Shown here in pieces: positions 6,710 to 11,947 of a stretch of DNA of 11,947 nucleotides (position 1 is its first letter; each line of letters begins with the position of its first letter). Under the pieces are notes generated by a model that worked only from the letters and a program-made list of their open reading frames with translations, ran no database searches and had not been told where the DNA came from. Source of the DNA: QYOJ01 sp043810345 (lineage in GTDB: Bacteria > Bacteroidota > Bacteroidia > Bacteroidales > FEN-979); assembly GCA_043810345.1 (NCBI GenBank), contig JBDROF010000111.1:1-11947 (forward strand), read 5' to 3'. A program made the translations under genes and the position numbers.

Positions 6710-7492
6710 CTACTGTTTAGGGATCCCGAAAACGATGGGCATCTTCACCAGGACCCTTACGGGTCGGCCGCTTCGTTTCCCTGGGCTCCATTTCGGCATC
6801 TCCCGGGTTACCCGTACTGCTTCCTCATCACATCCTCCACCGATGCCTTGTAAAACCTTTACATTGGAAACTGAGCCATCGGCTTCAACGACGAAGAGCA
6901 CCATTACAACCCCCTGAATTCCCTTGTCTACTGCTTCTTTCGGGTAGGATATATGACGCCGGAGGTAATAGAGGCGCGACTTTTCTCCTCCTGGGTAACG
7001 TGGGTACACATCGATGGTAGTGGTTACATCTGACCCGGTGTTCGCTTGTCGGCCGATCTCTTCCCCTCTTGTCCCGTATGAGGCAGTATCGGATTCCTCC
7101 GGCTCATCCTCCTGTTTGTCAGCATCCTCTGCCACCGGTTTCTGTTCCTCTTCAGGCGTAAGCGTGTCGGCAACGACCGGAACTAACTGCTTTTCCTCCG
7201 GTGGCGTGGAATGAGCTTTGGCCATTTCCACCAGCAGGATATCTTCCGGAGGGGCAAAGGGAATATATTCTACTTCGTAGATATATTCCATCTCAAGATC
7301 CAACTGAACATCCCTGATCAGGTAGACCATAAATGGCACGATGACGATACACAGAAAGAGCAGGATGCCTGTAATAGCTGATAAGATCAGTGTTTTCAGG
7401 TATCGCTTCCGGAGTTGATACGAGCCGTACTCCCTGTTCCTATGCTGAAAAACAAGTTCTGTGAGGGATTCCGTTTGCTCTCTTCCATGCAT
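6710..7492 (-). CDS. TonB-family energy transducer
   Basis: A 260-aa inner-membrane protein that couples the proton-motive force (through ExbB/ExbD, not present here) to outer-membrane TonB-dependent receptors. Order: cytoplasmic N-terminus with the Bacteroidota-type pattern HRNREYGSYQLRKRY (17-31), one membrane segment (about 34-58), a periplasmic linker that is Glu/Pro-rich and acidic (about 96-135) rather than the Pro-Lys type of enterobacteria, and a C-terminal TonB domain (about 163-257) with YPxxAxxxGIQGVV, a VEADGSV turn and MPKWSPGKRSGRPV. A GTG at 7495 precedes the ATG at 7492; the ATG is chosen because it overlaps the der stop by one base (TGATG), suggesting translational coupling. 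Convergent with the small exported protein. Confidence 0.9.
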   Translation of the reverse strand: MHGREQTESLTELVFQHRNREYGSYQLRKRYLKTLILSAITGILLFLCIVIVPFMVYLIRDVQLDLEMEYIYEVEYIPFAPPEDILLVEMAKAHSTPPEEKQLVPVVADTLTPEEEQKPVAEDADKQEDEPEESDTASYGTRGEEIGRQANTGSDVTTTIDVYPRYPGGEKSRLYYLRRHISYPKEAVDKGIQGVVMVLFVVEADGSVSNVKVLQGIGGGCDEEAVRVTREMPKWSPGKRSGRPVRVLVKMPIVFGIPKQ

Positions 7493-8817
7493 CACTTTTG
7501 CCTGAAGAAAATTTCCATAGGTACTCCGTTGAAATTAAACTTCTCGCGGAGCTGGTTTTCAAGAAAACGTTGATAGGCCTCTTTAACGTATTGCGGATGA
7601 TTACAAAAAAAGACAAATATCGGGTAGGGTTTGGGCAGTTGGGTGATGTATTTGATCCGGATTAGCTTATCTTTCACTTTGGGAGGAGGATGGTGCTGAA
7701 TGACCGGCAGCATGGTGTCGTTCAGCTTGCTGGTGGAGATCCGCTTGGATCTGCGGCGGAAGACCTCGATGGCTGTTTCTACCGATTTCAGGATACGCTG
7801 CTTCTGAATCACTGAGGTGAACAGGATCGGCACATCACGGAATGGAGCAATCCGTTCCCGGATCATTGTCTCAAACTCTTTATGGGTATTGGTCTCTTTA
7901 TCGATCAGGTCCCATTTGTTAACCAGGATCACCAACCCTTTATGATTCCTCTGGATAAGAGAAAAAATGTTGAGGTCCTGGGATTCAAATCCCCTTTCGG
8001 CATCTACCATCAACATGCACACATCGCTGTATTCAATCGACCGGATAGCCCGCATCACCGAATAAAACTCGATGTCCTCACTCACTTTCCCCTTCTTCCG
8101 GATGCCAGCGGTATCGATCAATACAAATTCCAGTCCGAATGCTTTGTAGAGTGAATGAATTGAATCGCGGGTTGTCCCGGGTACCGGGGTGACAATGGTA
8201 CGTTCACTATCCAGTAACAGGTTCACCAGTGACGATTTTCCAGCATTGGGCCGGCCCACGATGGCGACGCGGGGGATATCCTGTGAGGCCGGGGCATACC
8301 TCTCATCCGGGGATGCGGGATCCTTCGGCCCGATCGCTGTTACCACCGCATCCAGCAATTCCCCGGTGCCGCTGCCGCTGACGGCTGAGATGCTGTAGAG
8401 ATCACCCAGACCCAGTTTGTAAAATTCTGGTACATCATGCACCTGTTTGTGGGTGTCCACTTTATTGACAACGAGGAATACCGGTTTCTTTGCCCGTCTC
8501 AACACAGCTGCCACATCCTCATCCATTCCGGTCAGTCCTTCCCGTGCATCCACCATGAAGAGGATACTGTCAGCCTCTTCTACCGCCAGCCGGACTTGTT
8601 TCCTGATCTCCTTTTCAAACACATCCCTCGAATGATCGACATATCCACCTGTGTCGATCACCGAGAATTCCAATCCGTTCCAATCCGATTTGCCATAGTG
8701 TCGGTCGCGGGTTACTCCGCTGGTAAGATCTACAATGGCATCACGCCTTCCGACCAGCCGGTTGAAGAGGGTGGATTTACCAACATTAGGACGGCCGACG
8801 ATTGCAACGATAGACAT
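7492..8817 (-). CDS. der: Ribosome-assembly GTPase Der (EngA)
   Basis: A 441-aa protein with the diagnostic two consecutive GTPase domains. Domain 1: GRPNVGKS (8-15), DTGG (55-58), NKVD (118-121). Domain 2: GRPNAGKS (188-195), DTAGIRKKGKV (235-245), NKWD (300-303). These are followed by the C-terminal KH-like domain (about 355-437). Der binds the 50S precursor and is needed for late large-subunit maturation; it is normally essential. The ATG at 8817 starts directly with the first G domain as in homologues. Its stop overlaps the tonB start. On the upstream side are a 20-bp tandem repeat, a possible promoter and the terminator of the initiator tRNA gene. Confidence 0.98.
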   Translation of the reverse strand: MSIVAIVGRPNVGKSTLFNRLVGRRDAIVDLTSGVTRDRHYGKSDWNGLEFSVIDTGGYVDHSRDVFEKEIRKQVRLAVEEADSILFMVDAREGLTGMDEDVAAVLRRAKKPVFLVVNKVDTHKQVHDVPEFYKLGLGDLYSISAVSGSGTGELLDAVVTAIGPKDPASPDERYAPASQDIPRVAIVGRPNAGKSSLVNLLLDSERTIVTPVPGTTRDSIHSLYKAFGLEFVLIDTAGIRKKGKVSEDIEFYSVMRAIRSIEYSDVCMLMVDAERGFESQDLNIFSLIQRNHKGLVILVNKWDLIDKETNTHKEFETMIRERIAPFRDVPILFTSVIQKQRILKSVETAIEVFRRRSKRISTSKLNDTMLPVIQHHPPPKVKDKLIRIKYITQLPKPYPIFVFFCNHPQYVKEAYQRFLENQLREKFNFNGVPMEIFFRQK

Positions 8818-8836
8818 AAAAAGGATTTTCGAATGA

Positions 8837-8875
8837 TTCGATTGTCGATTTACGAGTTCGATTGTCGATTTACGA
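8837..8875. repeat. Two-copy tandem repeat, 20-bp period, in the der leader
   Basis: A 19-base unit, TTCGATTGTCGATTTACGA, occurs at 8837-8855 and again without change at 8857-8875. Inside each copy CGATT and CGATTT recur, so it is low-complexity DNA built on a GATT/CGA theme. It lies between the predicted der promoter and the der ATG. Confidence 0.9.
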
Positions 8876-8879
8876 TTTG

Positions 8880-8887
8880 CGAAAGTA
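8880..8887 (-). promoter_or_regulatory. Possible -7 box for der-tonB (TACTTTCG)
   Basis: On the minus strand TACTTTCG is one mismatch from TAnnTTTG and comes right after the T-run of the tRNA terminator. The leader to the der ATG would be about 55 nt and would consist largely of the 20-bp repeats. Confidence 0.35.
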
Positions 8888-8888
8888 C

Positions 8889-8921
8889 AAAAAAAGGCCG
8901 TTGATCATTCCAACAGCCTTT
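8889..8921 (-). terminator. Rho-independent terminator of the initiator tRNA gene
   Basis: On the minus strand AAAGGCTGTTG and CAACGGCCTTT pair over 11 bp (one G-U pair) around a 7-base loop, followed by an unbroken run of seven Ts. It begins 4 bp after the tRNA CCA end. Confidence 0.9.
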
Positions 8922-8925
8922 TACT

Positions 8926-9000
<75 letters not shown>

Positions 9001-9013
9001 ATCTATTTTTAAG

Positions 9014-9021
9014 TATTTTTG
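9014..9021 (+). promoter_or_regulatory. Predicted -7 box for era (TATTTTTG)
   Basis: TATTTTTG fits TAnnTTTG and would start era mRNA near 9028, about 55 nt before the ATG. The -33 region would fall inside the tRNA gene and shows no TTTG. It faces the tRNA promoter, so the two divergent transcripts would overlap at their starts. Confidence 0.35.
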
Positions 9022-9030
9022 TTCTCGAAA

Positions 9031-9066
9031 CAGGGATGCAAAGATAGCAAACATTCCCAATCCCTG
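9031..9066. other. Inverted repeat CAGGGAT-N22-ATCCCTG over the tRNA promoter
   Basis: The 7-bp arms at 9031-9037 and 9060-9066 are exact reverse complements. One abuts the -7 box of the tRNA promoter on its downstream side and the other abuts the -33 TTG. It could be an operator or chance; no regulator is known. Confidence 0.35.
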
Positions 9067-9069
9067 CAA
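9039..9069 (-). promoter_or_regulatory. Promoter of the initiator tRNA gene
   Basis: On the minus strand TTG (9069-9067), a 20-bp spacer and TATCTTTG (9046-9039) match both parts of the Bacteroidota -33/-7 promoter (TTTG or TTG, about 19-21 bp, TAnnTTTG). Transcription would start about 30 nt before the tRNA 5' end. This is the best-formed promoter in the window. Confidence 0.7.
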
Positions 9070-9083
9070 GTATCATAAAAAAT

Positions 9084-9974
9084 ATGACTCATAAAGCAGG
9101 ATTTGTATCCATCATCGGGTATCCCAATGTGGGGAAGTCGACCCTCATGAATGCACTGGTAGGGGAGCGTCTTTCCATCATCACGCCGAAAGCCCAGACT
9201 ACCCGGCATCGCGTCATGGGAATCCTCAGCGGGGAGGATTTTCAAATCGTTTACTCTGACACCCCTGGGATCATCAAACCACACTACCTCCTGCACCGGT
9301 CGATGATGTCGGCGGTAATGGCCTCCCTCTCTGATGCCGACGTGATCCTGCTGGTCACGGAGATCAACACCCCGTTCGACAACGAACAAATCCTGGAGAA
9401 GCTCCTGGAAAGTACCATCCCTTTGATCGTGGTAATCAACAAAGTGGATCTCTCATCCGAAAAGATTGTGAAGCAGGCTATCGAGAAGTGGAAGATGCAG
9501 TTTCCTTCTGCGGAAATCATTCCTGTTTCAGCGTTGCATTTGTTTAACCTGGGGAAGTTGCTGGATCTTATCATAGACCGGCTGCCTGAGGCCCCGGAAT
9601 ATTATCCGAAAGATGAACTCTCTGATCGCTCCCAGCGCTTTTTTGTTTCGGAGATCATCCGGGAAAAGATCTTTCTGCTTTTTGGTGAAGAAATTCCTTA
9701 CTCCTGCGAAGTAATTATTGATGCGTTCAAAGAGGAGGAAAACCTCGACCGGATTGAAGCCACAATCTATGTTTCGCGCGAATCGCAGAAAGCGATTATT
9801 CTCGGCAAACAGGGAAAAGCGATCAAGAAACTAGGCATGGAAGCCCGCAAGGAGATTGAAGTCTTTCTTGATAAACACATCTTCCTGGGATTAACCATCA
9901 AGGTTGAGAAGAACTGGCGGGAGAATGAGCACCTGCTGAAACGGTTTGGGTATATGACGGATAAAAAAGACTAA
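9084..9974 (+). CDS. era: GTPase Era, 16S rRNA maturation
   Basis: A 296-aa protein of normal Era length. The N-terminal GTPase domain has GYPNVGKS (12-19), the switch region with TPKAQTTRHR (34-43), DTPG (59-62) and NKVD (119-122). The C-terminal KH domain has GKQGKAIKKLG (241-251), which binds the 3' end of 16S rRNA next to the anti-Shine-Dalgarno region. Era assists 30S subunit assembly and is usually essential. The ATG at 9084 begins MTHKAGFVSIIGYPNVGKS, as expected for the family. It is divergent from the initiator tRNA gene and lies near der, so three translation or ribosome-assembly genes cluster here. The following gene starts 30 bp after the stop. Confidence 0.98.
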   Translation: MTHKAGFVSIIGYPNVGKSTLMNALVGERLSIITPKAQTTRHRVMGILSGEDFQIVYSDTPGIIKPHYLLHRSMMSAVMASLSDADVILLVTEINTPFDNEQILEKLLESTIPLIVVINKVDLSSEKIVKQAIEKWKMQFPSAEIIPVSALHLFNLGKLLDLIIDRLPEAPEYYPKDELSDRSQRFFVSEIIREKIFLLFGEEIPYSCEVIIDAFKEEENLDRIEATIYVSRESQKAIILGKQGKAIKKLGMEARKEIEVFLDKHIFLGLTIKVEKNWRENEHLLKRFGYMTDKKD

Positions 9975-9990
9975 TAGTTCGAACTTTTTT

Positions 9991-9998
9991 TATCTTTG
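9991..9998 (+). promoter_or_regulatory. Predicted -7 box for the His-rich protein gene (TATCTTTG)
   Basis: TATCTTTG fits TAnnTTTG and ends only 6 bp before the ATG at 10005, so transcription would begin at or within a couple of bases of the start codon. No -33 TTG at the usual spacing is seen. Confidence 0.5.
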
Positions 9999-10004
9999 CC
10001 CCCT

Positions 10005-10409
10005 ATGAACCGTTGGCTACTCATATGGATCCTGGGACTCGGAACCTCTCTGCTGGTTACCCATGCTGTGATCCCCCATCATCATCACGATGGCGGCCTC
10101 TGCTATCATCAGGATGAACCGGAGGATCATGGACAGGAGGCTTCCCATCACCATGGCCCGGAGAACCCCTTCGATGACAACTGTATCCTGAAACAACTTT
10201 ACCTTCCACCCCTCGGGAAAAGGGTGACGATCAACCCGGTTCAACGGGTTACAGAAGGATCTTTTTCATTTGCCAAGTTGCCTGCTCAATCAGATGCGAT
10301 TTCCGGCCCTGATATTTATCCGTTAACCCTGCTTTCCCCATTTTCGCTCCCCTGGGACAGCAATCCCGGATTGCTCCTCCCCGGCCTCCGGGCTTTTCCT
10401 CTTGCCTGA
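10005..10409 (+). CDS. His-rich exported small protein (DUF6769-like), next to metal efflux genes
   Basis: Encodes 134 aa. Residues 1-22 are a hydrophobic signal or anchor segment, followed by THAVIPHHHHDGGLC (His25-28, Cys33), an acidic stretch, SHHHG (His48-50) and DNC (Cys60). The C-terminal half has no motif I know. This layout, a signal segment ending in IPHHHHDG followed by a Cys, is familiar in Bacteroidota from small uncharacterised proteins encoded just before CusB/CusA-type efflux systems; I believe this is DUF6769, from memory. The His/Cys clusters suggest periplasmic binding of a soft or divalent metal (inference). An in-frame TTG at 9996 would add MPP but lies inside the promoter box, so ATG 10005 is preferred. 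The downstream efflux genes are broken, while this gene looks intact. Confidence 0.72.
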   Translation: MNRWLLIWILGLGTSLLVTHAVIPHHHHDGGLCYHQDEPEDHGQEASHHHGPENPFDDNCILKQLYLPPLGKRVTINPVQRVTEGSFSFAKLPAQSDAISGPDIYPLTLLSPFSLPWDSNPGLLLPGLRAFPLA

Positions 10410-10442
10410 CCGTTTTTCCAGTTTTCTTACCAATCTTCGAGG

Positions 10443-10487
10443 CCTTCGTGGTGAATATTTTCACCACAAAGACACAAAAGCACGAAG
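10443..10487. repeat. Palindromic intergenic element (hairpin-forming)
   Basis: GTGGTGAA (10448-10455) and TTCACCAC (10460-10467) form a perfect 8-bp stem with a 4-base loop. An outer pair, CTTCGTG (10444-10450) and CACGAAG (10481-10487), is also inverted. The right side contains CACAAAGACACAAAAG. Sequences of this kind (CTTCGTGGT...ACCACAAAGACACAAAG) seem familiar as dispersed intergenic elements in Bacteroidota genomes; that is recollection, not a search. It fills most of the 108-bp gap between the His-rich gene and the adaptor. It has no T-run on the plus strand, so it is not a typical terminator. Confidence 0.6.
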
Positions 10488-10517
10488 TACACAAAAAATA
10501 TTGAAAATATCTCGAGA

Positions 10518-11595
10518 ATGAAAGCTATTAATATACTATTGCTGGGAGTCCTTCTGATGGGTTGCCAGCCCGAGCAAACTGACACCTATGGTCATGGAGG
10601 TGAATCTGATGTGCATGAAGCAACCTCTTCACGCGTTACCCTCTTTGCTGACAGCCTGGAGCTCTTCCTGGAGTATGGGCCGATGGTCAAAGAGGAGGAA
10701 ACCGGCTTCCTGGCCCATTTTACCATTCTGAATGACGATTACCAGCCACTTGAAGGGTCTGAGGTGATCCTAAAGGTAACCTGCGACGGACAGACAAAGG
10801 TGATCCCTTTTAAAGCAGAAGATGTTCCCGGGATCTATCATGCTCTCTATACACCAGCAGCGGATGGGTTCTCAGTGATCTCCGTGGAAGCGCTTTTCCA
10901 TGGCAAACCCGTCGTGTTCAATCTAGACTCAGTTCCTGTTTATTCCAGTGATCACGAGGTGCCGACGACGATGGAAACACATGGAAACCTGATTACCTTC
11001 ACCAAGGAACAGGCCTGGAAGACAGATTTCTCCACGGAAATAGTCGTTCGCAAACCCTTTCACAAGGTCATCAACACCAGTGGGCAGGTGTTGCCTGCCC
11101 GAGGGGATGAGATGTTGGCGTCAAACACACTGGAAAAAGCCGCGGCTGATTTCAAACTGGCTGAAGAGCTCAGCAAGGAGAACATTATCTCCCGGAAAGA
11201 GTTTCTGGCTGCCAAAACAGCCTTCACGGAGGCCACCACCCGGTACGATGCCCTCACCAGGAATGTCAGCTCCGGAGGGAAGCAGGTCTTCTCCCCCATC
11301 AGTGGGTACTTCAAAACCGTTTACGTTCATGAAGGGGACTTTGTATCTGTGGGCCAGCCGCTGGCGATGGTGTCTCAAAACCGCCGGTTAGTGCTGAAAG
11401 CCGACGTATCACCACGGTATACCTCAGACCTCCCGGGGAGAAATCGTTCCCGGCTCTTTTGCCGAAGTTTACCTGAAGCTGGCTGCGAGCCCCTCTGCGC
11501 TGGTTATCCCGCTGACTGCCCTCACTGATGAAGCAGGAACCCTCTTTGTCTATATACAGCGGGATGGTGAACATTTTGAAAAACGGGAGGTAGCC
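10518..11595 (+). pseudogene. CusB-type RND efflux periplasmic adaptor, disrupted by internal deletions and a frameshift
   Basis: The N-terminal part is a lipoprotein (lipobox LLMGC, Cys16), then a His-containing stretch, an unknown beta-rich domain (about 35-145) and the adaptor core beginning FTKEQAWKTDFSTE...INTSGQVLPARGDEM. At residue 200 it jumps from GDEML to SNTLEKAAADF, leaving out the first half of the lipoyl-like domain. The hairpin and second half (to about 304) are present. At about 11435 the frame shifts: the continuation GEIVPGSFAEVYLK...ALVIPLTALTDEAGTLFVYIQRD...FEKREV is in the +1 frame, and the block normally between SDLP and the (G)xIVPG motif is absent. The usual C-terminal domain after FEKREV is also missing, the frame running straight into the permease Met. 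The unshifted frame ends at 11528. As part of a tripartite pump it would have exported Cu/Ag or other divalent metals; as read here it cannot be functional. Assembly error is the alternative. Confidence 0.8.
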
Positions 11596-11947
11596 ATGGT
11601 AAACAGATTCATCAAACTAGCCCTTGATAACCGGCTCATTACCCTCTTTGCCGGTTTGATCCTCACCGTTGCCGGAGCCATCACCGCCTGGCACATGGAG
11701 GTGGATATCTTTCCTGATTTGACCGCTCCTCTTCCACCACCGGCTTTTCGGTGATCTGGGTCGAATTCGACTGGGGGACAGATATCTACCGCGCCCGCCA
11801 GATCGTGACCGAAAAATTAACAGGTATTTCGGGACGCCTTCCCGAAGGTGTGGGGATACCGACCCTGGGAGCCTAATCCTCTTTCCTGGCTGAAGTGATG
11901 ATTGGTGCCAAATCCCCGAAGCTGGGAATGGCTTCCGAACGCGGGAA
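11596..11947 (+). pseudogene. CusA-type RND metal efflux permease, disrupted N-terminal fragment (runs off the window)
   Basis: Begins MVNRFIKLALDNRLITL with the first membrane helix (about 14-32), then MEVDIFPDLTAP, the standard CusA/HME-RND N-terminus. After residue 45 the frame ends at TGA 11752-11754, but the family sequence continues in another frame as SSSTTGFSVIWVEFDWGTDIYRARQ...LPEGVGIPTLG. The roughly 40 residues normally between PDLTAP and SSSTTG (the region with MAPEEVE and the first pore-domain helix) are absent. A TAA at 11874-11876 then interrupts the place where APQSS is expected; the next codons, SSFLAEVMIG, resume family-like sequence. The rest is outside the window. Two separate lesions in under 300 bp indicate decay or a misassembled region. 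Identity as an HME-type RND permease is sure; the metal is not determinable. Confidence 0.82.

Noticed and set aside
8437..8904. Open frame of 155 codons on the plus strand opposite der
   Set aside because: It crosses into the repeat region and antisense of the der promoter, has no recognisable motif, and der is unambiguous.
11400..11530. Programmed ribosomal frameshift in the efflux adaptor
   Set aside because: There is no slippery heptamer, and the family block between SDLP and GEIVPG is absent as well, so a simple frameshift would not restore a normal protein.

Overview
The window looks like chromosomal DNA of a Bacteroidota bacterium (Bacteroidales/Marinilabiliales-like). The signs are promoter boxes of the form TAnnTTTG, a TonB with the Bacteroidota-type N-terminus (NREYGSYQLRKRY), a His-rich small protein next to a CusB-type adaptor, a REC-PAS-kinase-REC hybrid kinase, and AT-rich leaders without strong Shine-Dalgarno sequences. 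Family names below come from recognising motifs; no database search was run.

Left part, minus strand, read right to left: pdxJ (pyridoxine 5'-phosphate synthase), a secreted M19-type dipeptidase, a PrsW-family intramembrane protease 4 bp further on, and the N-terminal two-thirds or so of an adenosine-deaminase-family enzyme that leaves the window at base 1. The spacing allows one transcript, but the functions are unrelated. Divergent from pdxJ is dtd (D-aminoacyl-tRNA deacylase), then a 645-aa soluble hybrid histidine kinase with no neighbouring output gene, and a 78-aa exported Lys/Cys-rich protein. Convergent to that protein is a tight der-tonB pair (ribosome-assembly GTPase and TonB energy transducer, start and stop overlapping).

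Middle right: an initiator tRNA-Met with its own promoter and a strong terminator lies between der and the divergent gene era. A His-rich exported protein follows era, its start codon only a few bases after a promoter box. The window ends in what was a CusB/CusA-type metal efflux operon. Both genes are recognisable but broken: by comparison with the family as remembered, the adaptor lacks at least two internal blocks and its C-terminus, is frameshifted, and is fused in frame to the permease start; the permease has an internal deletion with frameshift plus a nonsense codon.

The most unusual structure is in the intergenic DNA. Three different 7-bp tandem arrays bracket pdxJ and dtd exactly at gene borders: a CACTGCC-type array of 49 bp running into the pdxJ stop codon, an AATTCGT array of 49 bp that includes the dtd start codon, and a GGACGAA array of 21 bp beginning at the base after the dtd stop. 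A 20-bp tandem repeat fills most of the predicted der leader, and a hairpin-forming palindromic element lies before the efflux operon.
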